DNA of 11,893 nt from UBA11524 sp963590165 (GCA_963590165.1 CAVANO010000013.1:1-11893); one strand, 5' to 3'. Positions 1 to 8,727 are shown, numbered from the stretch's first letter. Notes: a model not told the origin generated them from the letters alone. A program made the numbers and translations.

Positions 1-95
1 CGGAATGACTGTCTTTGTTTGCGTTATCTTGTTCTGTATCGTTTTCAAGGTTCGTACTAGCCTCTCCAACCGCTCTCGCGGCTCTCAAGGTCAGC
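1..95 (-). other. Transcribed leader, probably of an rRNA operon (runs out of window)
   Basis: This is the minus-strand stretch downstream of the strong promoter at 102-130, and it has no convincing reading frame. On the minus strand it contains AACCTTGAAAAC, close to the boxA-like element (TCTTTGAAAACT type) found in Firmicutes rRNA leaders and spacers, followed by an A-rich low-GC run to the window edge. A small hairpin, CCGC-GAGA-GCGG, lies between promoter and box. The 16S gene itself is not in the window, so the rRNA assignment is an inference from the promoter strength, the box and the absence of coding. A tRNA operon leader is the main alternative. Confidence 0.5.
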
Positions 96-101
96 TTTGT
101 T

Positions 102-130
102 ATCTTATCACGTTTTTGCGCTTTCGTCAA
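102..130 (-). promoter_or_regulatory. Strong sigma-A promoter, rRNA-operon type
   Basis: Read on the minus strand, the -35 is TTGACG (130-125), the spacer is exactly 17 bp, and the -10 is TAAGAT (107-102) preceded by TGA, an extended -10. The DNA just upstream (about 131-175) is rich in A tracts on the minus strand, resembling an UP element. Transcription would start near 95 and run leftward out of the window. Such a near-consensus promoter with an A-rich upstream region is typical of rRNA operons. Confidence 0.8.
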
Positions 131-271
131 CCCCTTTTTTCCCTTTTCTGAATCTTTTTCTTGATCCTTTTTGTGAACACGAACATTGTCGCTTGGTTTA
201 TTCCCGTTCGTTCAGGGATTTAAACAGGATTCCGGACTTAACTGGCGGGAATGTTCAGGTTGGGCAAAATC

Positions 272-327
272 GCCCCTGCGAAGCCGTCGACGGACTTCGT
301 CCGTTTTTGCATCTGCTTCGCAGGGGC
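272..327 (-). terminator. Nested palindrome downstream of sbcC, likely terminator
   Basis: Two perfect 13-bp arms (GCCCCTGCGAAGC at 272-284 and its complement at 315-327) enclose a second palindrome, ACGGAC-TTC-GTCCGT (290-304). On the minus strand the outer hairpin lies about 30 nt past the sbcC stop and is followed by GATTTTG, a weak U tract. On the plus strand the inner hairpin is followed directly by TTTTT (304-308), so it could also stop plus-strand transcription. Whether both structures form together as a branched hairpin cannot be judged by eye. Termination of the sbcC operon before the rRNA-type promoter is the simplest role. Confidence 0.6.
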
Positions 328-356
328 ACTTCTGTGTCAGTCGGTTATGATGTTGC

Positions 357-3300
357 TTAAGTCCGCCACGTTGCAGAGCTGCCGCGGTCGGTCTTCCGGA
401 CAATCAGCTGATTCTCAATTTCATCCTTCAGCTCGGTCACATGTGAAATAATGCCGATTTGCCGCTTGTCGCCAGCCATCTGCTTGAGCACGTTTACCGC
501 TTCATTGCGCGCGCGGTCGTCAAGTGAGCCGAAGCCTTCGTCAATAAACATCACATCAAGGTGAATCGCCGCCGTTGCCGCCTGAATCTGATCCGCCATG
601 CCCAGTGCAAGCGAAAGTGCCGCCATGAACGATTCACCGCCGGACAGCGTCCCGATTGTGCGCGTTTTGCCGGTCACAATCGAGTACACTTCCAAATTCA
701 GTCCCTTGTTCGTGCCGATGCCAGCCTTTTCGAGATCCAGCAGGCGCAACTCGAACTGGTCGCCCGACATGCTGCGGAATCGGCGGTTCGCGTTCTGCAA
801 GATGGTTTCCATGTACCGGCGCTGCACGTACGTCTCCAGATTCATGCGGCTGCCGGACTCGTTGCCGCTCATCAGGCTCGACAGATGCGCTGACGTTGCC
901 GCCGCTGCACTTACTTTTGCGAATTTCGCCTGTTCCGCCTGCAAATCACCCAATACCGCCGCGTTATTCTGCCGAACCGTCGACACCGATTCCAGCGCCG
1001 AGGCTGCATCCGTCAGCGCCTGATTCGCATCCTCATAGGCTGATTTCAGCTGTTTCATATCCGGCTTTTCACTCGTGCCGATGGCTTTCCTCGCCGTGTC
1101 ACGCTGCGCCGCCGCGCCCGACTGCCTGTTTTCAAACCTGCTGATTTCCGCCTGAAAAGCGTCCGGCTGCTGCGCATCATACGTGCGCGTCAGCGACTGC
1201 CAGTCCGCTTCCGACATTGCCTGCTCCGCCAGCAGCCGCTGATAATTGCCATCCAGCGTTGATGTTTCCTCCGACAGCCGCGGCATATCCTCCTTCAGCT
1301 GGCGGATGAGCGTTTCGCACGCTGTTTTTTCCTTTTCCGCCGCCTGATGCCGTAGGTTCTGCCGGTTTGCCTCTTCTTCTGCGGATTTCAATGCATCTTT
1401 GACGTCATCTTGTGCCTTGTGTGCATCCTCGCCCGACGCATAGCCGCTGCGTGCAATGTCCGCATGGAGCGATGCAAGCGTGTTTTCCGTTTTTGCGCGT
1501 TCGGTTGATGACGTGCTGTCCGCCTTGCGCGCTTCTTCAAGCCTGCTTTCAAGCGTCTGCTGCATTCCCTTCGCGCCGTTCAGCTTCTCACGCACATCCA
1601 ATAGCGCACGCTGTTTCTCCTGCGCCGCCGCCGTTGCCGCCGTCAGCTGATTCTCCCATTCTCTCAGGACAATTTCCGCCTCCGCAGCCGACTGTGCGTC
1701 CGTTTCCGGCAGTTCCTGACACAGTTCCTGCAGCAGACGCGTTTCATTCTCCTGCTGTTTCTGCCGTTTCTCCGTCAGCACGTCCTGCGCAGACCGTGAT
1801 GAGGACGCCAGTTCCTCCTGACGTTTCGCCCGCGTTTCCATTTCCGTGCGGTACTGTGCCAATGCCTCGCGGGTGAGCTTCCGGTCATCCTGCGTCAGGC
1901 GGCATGGCGACGGATGCTCCCTTGAGCCGCACACAGGGCATGGCTCGCCGTCCTTGAGCTCGCTGGCAAGCAGCCCTGCCTGCGCATTCAGGAACGCCGT
2001 CCGGTACGCATCATACTGTGCCTTTGCCGCGTCATATTCGCCGCTTGCCTGACGGTACTGCGCCATCAGCTTCTCTGCTGCCGCGCCGTACCTGCTGATT
2101 TCCCTGCTGTTACCCTTTAATTCCCTAAGCTGATTTTGAAGCGCTTCAAGCCGCTTCCGTTGCTGATTGCACCGCTGTACCTCCACATCGGCGCCCTGCA
2201 GCTCCTGTTCTCTTTTTTCCCATGCTTCCTTCTGCTGATGCAGCTTTTCGATCTCTGCCTGTGCCGTTTTCAGCCGTTTTTCCGCATCCTCTGCCTGACG
2301 CTTTGCCTTCTGCGCATCCGCTTCCGCTGTTTTCGCACGCGCAAACAAATCGAGCGCCGCCTTCGTCTGCTGCATGACTTTTGCTTGTGCAGCCGCGGCA
2401 TTCGTCCGCTGCTCATCCGCCTGCTGTTTCCGCGCCCGTGCGCTTTCCGCCGCCTCAAAGCATGACGGCAAGCATTCCTCCTGCCGTTCCAGCTCCTTCT
2501 GCGCGTCCGTCAGCGACTTCCTTGCGCGGCTGACATTCTCATAGCGGTCATGCAGCATCCACGCGCTGCGAATCTGTCCGATCAGCTGCCGTTTCCGGCC
2601 AATGTCCTCTGCCTGTGCTGCACATTCCGCCAGCACCTGTTCCGCCAGTGCCAGTTCATCGAAGCGCATTGCGAGCTGCTTCGCTTTTTCCAGCTGCTTC
2701 ATCTGCTCATCACGGCGCTGCTGCGCGGCTTCCCTGACTTTGGTCAGTTCGTTTTCCTGCTGCTTCAGTTTTCCGCAGACGTCCGACAAGGCATCCACCA
2801 GCCGGTCAACAAGTTCCGGAGAGATGGCTTTCCGGTTCATCACTTCGTCTTTCAGCTGCCCGATCATTTCGGCATCCTCTGCCGTCAGCCCGTCCGTCCA
2901 AATCCGCGCGGCATGTACCTCATACTTCGCTGCAAGTGTACTTCTCGCCGCTGCCTTGCTGTTCGCGTCATCCTTGATTTTGTCAATCAGCCGCCGGTAC
3001 AGATCGGTTTTCAGCAAATCGCGCAGGAGCTCAGTCTTCGCGTTGCTGTCCGCACGGAGGAAATTCATGAATTCCCCCTGCGCAATCATGACGACCTTGC
3101 GGAACTGATCCGCCGTCAGCCCGACAAGCTCCTGAATCCGTGCGTTTGTCTCCGCCAGCTTGCCGCTAAACATCGTTCCGTCCGGCAAATACAGCTCCGC
3201 CGTTTCCGTCACGCTCTGCGGATTCGCGCCCTTCCGCTTTGACGGACGGTTATATTTCGGCGTGCGATGAACGCGGTACGTCTTCTGCTGCACCTCAAAC

Positions 3301-3545
3301 ACCAGGTCAACATACGGCGGCGTCACACCGTTGTCCGCAAACTGACTGGCAAGTTCCTTCTCTCTGCCGCTGCTGACCGCGCTGATTTCCCCGTAGAGTG
3401 CAAACATCAGCGCATCAAAAATGGACGACTTGCCCGAACCGGTGTCGCCGCTGATCAGGAAGAAGTCGCCGCCCCGGCTGAAGTCAATCACCGTCTTCTC
3501 ACCATACGAGCAGAACGCCTGCATCGTCAAGCAAATCGGCTTCAT
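357..3545 (-). CDS. sbcC: SbcC, ATPase subunit of the SbcCD (Rad50-Mre11 type) nuclease
   Basis: A 1062-residue SMC-like ATPase that partners SbcD to open DNA hairpins, trim blocked double-strand ends and process palindromes. The Walker A motif GDTGSGKS is at residues 33-40, and two long coiled-coil arms rich in Glu, Gln, Ala and Lys flank a central zinc hook, CPVC at 536-539. The ABC signature LSGGES is at 967-972, Walker B LDVMFIDEG at 996-1004 and the H-loop His at 1035. Length fits the family (about 1050-1130). The reading frame stays open 29 codons further upstream, but the ATG at 3545 has AGGAGG 7 nt before it and sits in an ATGA overlap with the sbcD stop, so it is the better start. 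It is the last gene of the cluster, followed by the palindrome at 272-327. All ATPase motifs are intact. Confidence 0.97.
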   Translation of the reverse strand: MKPICLTMQAFCSYGEKTVIDFSRGGDFFLISGDTGSGKSSIFDALMFALYGEISAVSSGREKELASQFADNGVTPPYVDLVFEVQQKTYRVHRTPKYNRPSKRKGANPQSVTETAELYLPDGTMFSGKLAETNARIQELVGLTADQFRKVVMIAQGEFMNFLRADSNAKTELLRDLLKTDLYRRLIDKIKDDANSKAAARSTLAAKYEVHAARIWTDGLTAEDAEMIGQLKDEVMNRKAISPELVDRLVDALSDVCGKLKQQENELTKVREAAQQRRDEQMKQLEKAKQLAMRFDELALAEQVLAECAAQAEDIGRKRQLIGQIRSAWMLHDRYENVSRARKSLTDAQKELERQEECLPSCFEAAESARARKQQADEQRTNAAAAQAKVMQQTKAALDLFARAKTAEADAQKAKRQAEDAEKRLKTAQAEIEKLHQQKEAWEKREQELQGADVEVQRCNQQRKRLEALQNQLRELKGNSREISRYGAAAEKLMAQYRQASGEYDAAKAQYDAYRTAFLNAQAGLLASELKDGEPCPVCGSREHPSPCRLTQDDRKLTREALAQYRTEMETRAKRQEELASSSRSAQDVLTEKRQKQQENETRLLQELCQELPETDAQSAAEAEIVLREWENQLTAATAAAQEKQRALLDVREKLNGAKGMQQTLESRLEEARKADSTSSTERAKTENTLASLHADIARSGYASGEDAHKAQDDVKDALKSAEEEANRQNLRHQAAEKEKTACETLIRQLKEDMPRLSEETSTLDGNYQRLLAEQAMSEADWQSLTRTYDAQQPDAFQAEISRFENRQSGAAAQRDTARKAIGTSEKPDMKQLKSAYEDANQALTDAASALESVSTVRQNNAAVLGDLQAEQAKFAKVSAAAATSAHLSSLMSGNESGSRMNLETYVQRRYMETILQNANRRFRSMSGDQFELRLLDLEKAGIGTNKGLNLEVYSIVTGKTRTIGTLSGGESFMAALSLALGMADQIQAATAAIHLDVMFIDEGFGSLDDRARNEAVNVLKQMAGDKRQIGIISHVTELKDEIENQLIVRKTDRGSSATWRT

Positions 3546-4696
3546 AGGCTTTCCTCCTGCAATGTGTTGATGATTTCCCGAAGCAGCGTCTGCTCCTCCT
3601 CCTTCAGCCGCCCTGCAGCAAACTGCATGCACAGCTCATAGGGGGACATCAACGGCAGTGCCTCTGCCGACACCTCCTGCAGCGTGAACTCCTCCGCATC
3701 CCTGCGCAGCTCCAGCATATTCGGGTAGGACTGCCGCAGGATTTCCCGAAGGCATGTCATTTCTTCCGCTGATGCGTCCGTAAGCTGAATGGCAACATAA
3801 TCGCTGCTCTGACCATCCGTCAGTTCCTGCTTTGTGCCCCTGATTCTCCTGACAAGGTGCGGCGGATGAAGCGGCAGCCTTGTCGCCTGCACATTGCCCT
3901 TTTCCCTCAGCGACACCATCAGCACGCCTTTCTCCTGCCCTTCCTCGCTCAGGGAATATGCCATCGGCGTACCGCAGTAGCGCATCGATTCGCCGCCTGC
4001 CTTCATCGGCTTATGCAAATGCCCGAGCGCCGCGTAGTCGAATTCGCTGATGACGGACGACGGGATGACATCGATGTTGCCGACCTGCCTCACCTCGTTC
4101 TCCGCACGTTCAACCGAATCCGCATCGCTGTCGTCCGGCAGGAAGAACTGATGGCTGACAAGCACATTGCGCTCCGCCGGATTCACCTCTGCCGTTGCAA
4201 TCAGCCGCCGGTATGCCTCCGCATAGCTCAGGTTATCGCCGTTGTCCTTCGCTCCGACAATCGGGCGCACCATGCCCGGGCGCACAAACGGCAGGAGGTA
4301 GAAATTCACCGCGCCGTATTCATCCGGAAGCGTCACGCACTCGATTTTCTCGCCCTCGCGCATCGGCGGATTGCCAATCATCCAGATTTTCTGCCCCTGC
4401 AGCTCCTCGCGGAAGGTATCGAGCCGCTGCGGACTGTCATGATTGCCGGAAATAACCAGAATTGCCGCCTCGGGTGCGCTTTTGCGGAGCATGCCGAGGA
4501 AGTCATCGAGCAGCGCAACCGCCTCCACCGATGGAATGGAGCGGTCATACACATCGCCTGCAATGACGATGGCATCCGGCTGATGCTTTTCGGCAAGCTG
4601 TGCGATTTCCGTCAGCACCGTCCGCTGATCCTCGAGGAGGTCGCGGTCGTAGAGCTTTGCGCCGATATGAAGGTCGGAGAGATGAAAGAAAAGCAT
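3542..4696 (-). CDS. sbcD: SbcD, nuclease subunit of SbcCD (Mre11 type)
   Basis: A 384-residue calcineurin-like metallophosphoesterase, the Mn-dependent nuclease of the SbcCD complex. The family motifs are in order: SDLHIG with D8 and H10, GDVYDR with D48, GNHDS with N85 and H86, SHQFF with H182, and GHLHKP with H226 and H228. These are the metal ligands and catalytic histidine expected for an active enzyme. The C-terminal part (about 270-384) would be the capping and SbcC-binding region. The ATG lies 1 bp after the holA stop and is preceded by GAGGGAG, inside the end of holA. The gene overlaps sbcC by 4 bp (ATGA), which implies translational coupling and equal supply of the two subunits. Length is close to other family members (about 380-400). 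Confidence 0.97.
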   Translation of the reverse strand: MLFFHLSDLHIGAKLYDRDLLEDQRTVLTEIAQLAEKHQPDAIVIAGDVYDRSIPSVEAVALLDDFLGMLRKSAPEAAILVISGNHDSPQRLDTFREELQGQKIWMIGNPPMREGEKIECVTLPDEYGAVNFYLLPFVRPGMVRPIVGAKDNGDNLSYAEAYRRLIATAEVNPAERNVLVSHQFFLPDDSDADSVERAENEVRQVGNIDVIPSSVISEFDYAALGHLHKPMKAGGESMRYCGTPMAYSLSEEGQEKGVLMVSLREKGNVQATRLPLHPPHLVRRIRGTKQELTDGQSSDYVAIQLTDASAEEMTCLREILRQSYPNMLELRRDAEEFTLQEVSAEALPLMSPYELCMQFAAGRLKEEEQTLLREIINTLQEESL

Positions 4697-4697
4697 T

Positions 4698-5702
4698 TTA
4701 ATTCTCCCTCAGTGCAAGCAGCGACAGAATCGCCGTTTCGACCGCGCCGTCCTCGTTGTATTGCCCGCTCTTGACGTTGTATTCCGTATTCAGGCAAATC
4801 TGCACGCCCTCCTGTGCCTGCGCAAGCGTGTATCCGTCTGCCTGACGGATGGTACGTTCCGCCGCGAAGGGTGCGATGCCGAGCTTCTGTGTTATTTCGT
4901 TCCGGCGGAGGTTCTCCGCCTGCATCAGCTTCACGTGCAGCATCAACCGGTACTGCCTGAGCAGCATTGCAAGGATGCCGAGACGTTCCTGCCCATTCAG
5001 CAGCATATCGCGAAACAGCCGCAGAGATTTCGCGCGCTGACCCGCGACCACCGCATCCACCATCTCGAACACTGTGCATTCAATGGAGCGTGTCGCTGCC
5101 GTGCGGACATCCTCCTCGGTGATGACATCGCGTTCTCCGGCAAGCGCTGTCAGTTTTGCAATTTCCGTGCGCAGCAGCGCCGTATCCGTCCCGACCGTGA
5201 ACGATAGCAGCGATGCGACCTGCGGCGAGCAGCTCTTGCTGTCCTTGCGAAATGCGCCGACAATCCAGTTGTTCAGTTCCGCCTCGCTCAGCGGCTCAAA
5301 CGACACGATATTGCCGTTCTTCTTCACGGCATTGTACAGTTTCTTGCGCTTGTCTGCCTTGCCGCGCACGTAGAGAATCAGCACGCACGTCTCCGGCATG
5401 TTCGGCAGGTAATTCAGCAGCTTTTCGTCCGCTTCGCTGCGCCCTGACGCACCGTTGATTTCGCGCACGAGCACCAGACGCTTGTCCGCCATCAGCGGAA
5501 ACGTCTCGCACGATGCAATGATATCATCCGCCGGCGGATTCTCCAGCACCGTCTCGTTGAGCTCCTCCAGGCCGGCAGGCAGCATTGCCTTGCGCAGTGC
5601 CGTCAGCGCCGCCGCCTTGATGTTTTCCTCCACGCCCTCAAACATGTATGCGCCGCTGATTTTTCCAGCTTTGAGCGCCTGCGTAAATTCCTTCCGGTTC
5701 AT
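4698..5702 (-). CDS. holA: HolA, DNA polymerase III delta subunit
   Basis: A 334-residue clamp-loader delta subunit, which opens the beta sliding clamp so that it can be placed on primed DNA. The N-terminal stretch GAYMFEGVEENI, the later FPLMADKRLVLVREI and the downstream KRKKLYNAVKKNG region match the HolA/YqeN pattern. The C-terminal half (from about residue 200) is helical, with TVFEMVDAVVAG and LLRQYRLMLHVK, as in the clamp-loader collar domain. Length is normal (E. coli 343, B. subtilis YqeN 347). The start ATG overlaps the comEC stop in an ATGA. comEC followed by holA is a conserved Firmicutes arrangement, which supports both assignments. In B. subtilis and many relatives rpsT follows, but here sbcD does. 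Confidence 0.95.
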   Translation of the reverse strand: MNRKEFTQALKAGKISGAYMFEGVEENIKAAALTALRKAMLPAGLEELNETVLENPPADDIIASCETFPLMADKRLVLVREINGASGRSEADEKLLNYLPNMPETCVLILYVRGKADKRKKLYNAVKKNGNIVSFEPLSEAELNNWIVGAFRKDSKSCSPQVASLLSFTVGTDTALLRTEIAKLTALAGERDVITEEDVRTAATRSIECTVFEMVDAVVAGQRAKSLRLFRDMLLNGQERLGILAMLLRQYRLMLHVKLMQAENLRRNEITQKLGIAPFAAERTIRQADGYTLAQAQEGVQICLNTEYNVKSGQYNEDGAVETAILSLLALREN

Positions 5703-7987
5703 TTTGCCCTCACATATGTTTCAATCGTGTAGCTGCCGTCCTTCATGCGCACCGTCAGTGCGCCGCCTTCCTCGGTCGTGTAGACATCCGCGTCCGTCAG
5801 GCTCTCCATATACGATGCGGCGCTTTCCCGGTCTGTTGATACAAGCACGGTTTTCATCTGAACCGCCGCCAGCAGTTCCGCCGTCGTACCGTTCTTTGCG
5901 CCGTGATGCGCCGCCTTGATGATGTCCGCCTCGACCACGGCGTATTGCCCGTAACCTGACGTCAGGTCGCCCATCAGCAGCATCGACACACCTTCTGTTT
6001 CCGAAAGCAGCGCCATCGAACCTTCGTTCAGGTCGGAAAAGGTTCGCTCGTCATCCGGCCAGAGCACCGTGAATATGCCCCCTGACCATGGAACCACATC
6101 GCCGCGCGTAACCGTTTCGATAACGGTTCCCTGCGCTTCCAGCTGCTCAATCAAGATGCGGATGCTGTCCGCGACATTCTCGTTCAGTCCGCCTTCCGGC
6201 AGAATGCATCGGTCGATTCGGATGCCGTCCTCCAGCAAATCCGCCAGACCGCCTGCATGGTCGCTGTGCAGATGCGTCAGCACAAGCAGCTCGACGTGCA
6301 GATTCTCCGCCTGCAGGTATGACACGAGGTCGCTGCCGTTTTCACCCGTGTCCACAATCACCGCAGCATCATCATGCTGGAGGATTGCCGCATCCGCATC
6401 GCCGACATCGAGCTGAATGTACTTCGTGCCGTCCGTCCTGACCGGCAGGAGAATCGTCAGCATCAACGCGGTGCCGACCGCAAGCACCGGCAGACGTTTC
6501 AAGCGGTTTCTCCACCGATTTTTGTCCTTCCCGAACGGCAGGAGCGCCAGCCACACCAGCACCCAGCCGATGCACACCCAGAGATCCGGCTGCTTCGTCC
6601 TCAGCACCAGCGCATATTGTCCGAGCCAGTCCACCGCATCAAGGAACATGCTGCTGACTGCCCCTGCCGCCATGCCGGGCAGCACCGCCGCCAGCGGAAT
6701 CACCATCAGGAGCAGCACCACCCAGTCCAGCGTCATCAGCGCGTTCATCAGCAGGAACAGCAGCACATTCGCAACGATGCCGAACATCGGAATCGTCCCG
6801 AAGAAATACAGCTCCGGCAACAGCACGCCGAACTGCGCCGTTGCGGACGCCGCCGCCAGATCCAGCACGCGCGCACCAATCGTCACCTTCGGGTGTTCCT
6901 CATGATTCGTCCGCATGAGGATGCCGCAGAGGGCAAACATCGCGCCGTACGTCATCTGGAATGATGCCGTCAGCAGCTGCAAGGGTGTGAACACGAGCTG
7001 CACAATCGCCGATGCGCACAGCACATGCAGCATCATCACCCGCCGATGGCGCAGCGACCCCCAGCTAATGAAGCCCCAGAGCAGCACCGCGCGAACTGCC
7101 GGCGCATTGCCGCCCGTCAGGAACGCATAGAGCAGAAGCAATGCGAATGTCAGCGTCATGCGGAGCTTCCGCCGATGCATCGGGCGCATCAGCAGCGCAA
7201 GCATCGCCGCCAGGATGCCGACATGATAGCCTGATACGGACAGAATATGCGCAATGCCCAATCTGCGGAACTGCTCGACATTTTCTTCCGGCATTTCGCT
7301 GCGCATGCCCAGCAGCACCGCCGATGCCAGCTGACCGCCTTCTTCGCCGCAGAGCGATTTCAGTTTTTCCGAGAGCGTCCGGCGGATTCGCGCCGTCAGC
7401 CCATACAGAGAAAGCCCGTCCGGCATCACCTGCAGTTCCGATGCGCCGTACAGGCCAAAGCTCATGTTCCTTTCAAGCAGGTATTCATTGAAGTCAAAGC
7501 CGTACGGATTCCGCTGTCCCTGCGGATGGTACACCTTCGACACCACCGAAATGCGTGCGCCTGCCGTCAGTCCTTCCGGCATCGTTTCCCCGCTGTCGAG
7601 ATAATACGTCCAGTAGGCACCAGAGGACACGTGCTCGCCGTCCAGCGTCACGTCCCGGAGAATCACGCGCACCTGACCACGTTCCTCCCGAAGTTCCGCC
7701 TCCTCGACCACGCCCGTCACCTGCACCGTACCCTCCGCAGGCCGCGCCGGATTCATCGCGCCGTAGCCCAGCGCCGCGCCGAGCACGAATACCAGCATCA
7801 GGCATGCAACCGACCGCGCCTTTCGAATCGCCAGCAGCGGCAGACACGGCACAGCCGCCCACAGCAGCACCGTCAGTGCGGACAGCGGCGCATGAAAACC
7901 TGCCAGCAGTCCAAGCACCAGCAGAAGCAGCACCAACGGCAGAAAGGACAGGCGCAGCAATGCCCTGTCCCCGCCCGCGTCAAACAC
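5699..7987 (-). CDS. comEC: ComEC/Rec2 competence membrane channel
   Basis: A full-length ComEC of about 762 residues, the inner-membrane channel that carries single-stranded DNA into the cell during natural transformation. Residues 1-75 hold hydrophobic segments, then a soluble OB-like region (about 85-195) containing NPYGFDFNEYLLERNMSFG. Next is the multi-pass competence domain opening with GIAHILSVSGYHVGIL (usually SGLHVG). A C-terminal metallo-beta-lactamase domain starts at DVGDADAAILQ and contains HLHSDH (H572, H574, D576, H577) and AAHHGAKNGT. The start is uncertain. The GTG at 7987 overlaps the upstream gene by 8 bp but lacks a clear ribosome site. An ATG at 8065 would overlap by 86 bp and add a basic, non-family N terminus. 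A TTG at 7960 would have GGGGA 7 nt upstream. One protein does not show that the cell is competent, since no other com genes are visible. Confidence 0.93.
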   Translation of the reverse strand: MFDAGGDRALLRLSFLPLVLLLLVLGLLAGFHAPLSALTVLLWAAVPCLPLLAIRKARSVACLMLVFVLGAALGYGAMNPARPAEGTVQVTGVVEEAELREERGQVRVILRDVTLDGEHVSSGAYWTYYLDSGETMPEGLTAGARISVVSKVYHPQGQRNPYGFDFNEYLLERNMSFGLYGASELQVMPDGLSLYGLTARIRRTLSEKLKSLCGEEGGQLASAVLLGMRSEMPEENVEQFRRLGIAHILSVSGYHVGILAAMLALLMRPMHRRKLRMTLTFALLLLYAFLTGGNAPAVRAVLLWGFISWGSLRHRRVMMLHVLCASAIVQLVFTPLQLLTASFQMTYGAMFALCGILMRTNHEEHPKVTIGARVLDLAAASATAQFGVLLPELYFFGTIPMFGIVANVLLFLLMNALMTLDWVVLLLMVIPLAAVLPGMAAGAVSSMFLDAVDWLGQYALVLRTKQPDLWVCIGWVLVWLALLPFGKDKNRWRNRLKRLPVLAVGTALMLTILLPVRTDGTKYIQLDVGDADAAILQHDDAAVIVDTGENGSDLVSYLQAENLHVELLVLTHLHSDHAGGLADLLEDGIRIDRCILPEGGLNENVADSIRILIEQLEAQGTVIETVTRGDVVPWSGGIFTVLWPDDERTFSDLNEGSMALLSETEGVSMLLMGDLTSGYGQYAVVEADIIKAAHHGAKNGTTAELLAAVQMKTVLVSTDRESAASYMESLTDADVYTTEEGGALTVRMKDGSYTIETYVRAK

Positions 7988-8702
7988 GGTACACCGCGCC
8001 GATTCGCGCCAGCTCCGCATCCGGGCGGATTGCACGCGCTTCACGGAGCAGCGTTTCCGGGTCAATCGTCGGATTGAGGTGCGTAATCACCAGATGCCCG
8101 GCATTTGCCGCCTTCGCCAGCAGCGCTGCCTTTTCTGCGGACAGATGCGGAAGCTTTTCGTTCCACTTTGCCGCCGGAAACAGCCCGTCCGCAAGGAGCA
8201 AATCGGCATCCTGCGCAAATTCCGTCAGGCTGTCCGTTGTATTCGTATCGCCGGTATAGCAAAGTGTCTTCTGACCGTCCGAAATCCGCAGCATCACGCC
8301 CGGCACCGGATGACGCGCCGCGAACACATTCACCGTCCATTCGCCGATTTGCAGTGTATCGCCCGGCACGATCTCGTGGAGCACAAAACTGCCGTCCTGC
8401 ATAACAATCTTGCGGATGGCGGACGATTCATCGACCGGTGCATACACATGAAGCGGCTTTTCTGCGCATGCCTGCAAGCGGAACAGAAGCGGCAGCACAT
8501 CGCTGCAATGGTCATAATGCCAGTGGGAAAGCAGCAGCGCGTCGAGCGACTCCGGCATCATCATCGCGGTCAGGCGGCTGAGCGTGCCGGTACCGAAGTC
8601 AAGCGTAATGTTCGTACTTTCGCCGCGCAGCAGGTAGCCTGAGGTGGCGCCCAGTGCCGCCGGAAAGGGGCCGTTCATGCCAAGGACGGTTAATTCCATC
8701 AT
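7980..8702 (-). CDS. YhfI-like metallo-beta-lactamase-fold hydrolase
   Basis: A 240-residue soluble hydrolase of the metallo-beta-lactamase superfamily, in the RNase Z/YhfI-like branch. The opening MELTVLGMNGPFPAALGATS and DFGTGTLSRL match the YhfI pattern. The metal motif is SHWHYDH (H60, H62, D64, H65), followed by a His at 131 (ARHPVPG), Asp at 152 (YTGDTN) and His at 208 (VITHLNP), so the two-metal site looks complete. Substrate is unknown. RNase Z itself has extra tRNA-binding elements that I do not see. Two adjacent ATGs (8702, 8699) follow GGAGG at spacings of 5 and 8 nt, and either could be used. The gene follows the secreted protein gene by 25 bp and overlaps comEC. It is separate from the metallo-beta-lactamase domain inside ComEC. 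Confidence 0.88.
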   Translation of the reverse strand: MMELTVLGMNGPFPAALGATSGYLLRGESTNITLDFGTGTLSRLTAMMMPESLDALLLSHWHYDHCSDVLPLLFRLQACAEKPLHVYAPVDESSAIRKIVMQDGSFVLHEIVPGDTLQIGEWTVNVFAARHPVPGVMLRISDGQKTLCYTGDTNTTDSLTEFAQDADLLLADGLFPAAKWNEKLPHLSAEKAALLAKAANAGHLVITHLNPTIDPETLLREARAIRPDAELARIGAVYRV

Positions 8703-8727
8703 GTTTGCCTCCAACAAGCTGTTGCCT

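Noticed and set aside
97..360. An 87-codon plus-strand frame in the left intergenic region
   Set aside because: It runs through the rRNA-type promoter and the nested palindrome, and its start has no ribosome site.
3546..3632. A 29-codon N-terminal extension of SbcC
   Set aside because: It overlaps sbcD deeply, and the family N terminus begins at the ATG at 3545, which has AGGAGG and the ATGA overlap.
3857..4774. A 305-codon plus-strand frame opposite sbcD
   Set aside because: The minus strand encodes SbcD with every catalytic motif. The opposite frame is His/Arg-rich and has no domain.
7247..8077. A 276-codon plus-strand frame opposite comEC
   Set aside because: It is a Gln/His/Arg-rich shadow. 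The ComEC reading is supported by family motifs across this stretch.
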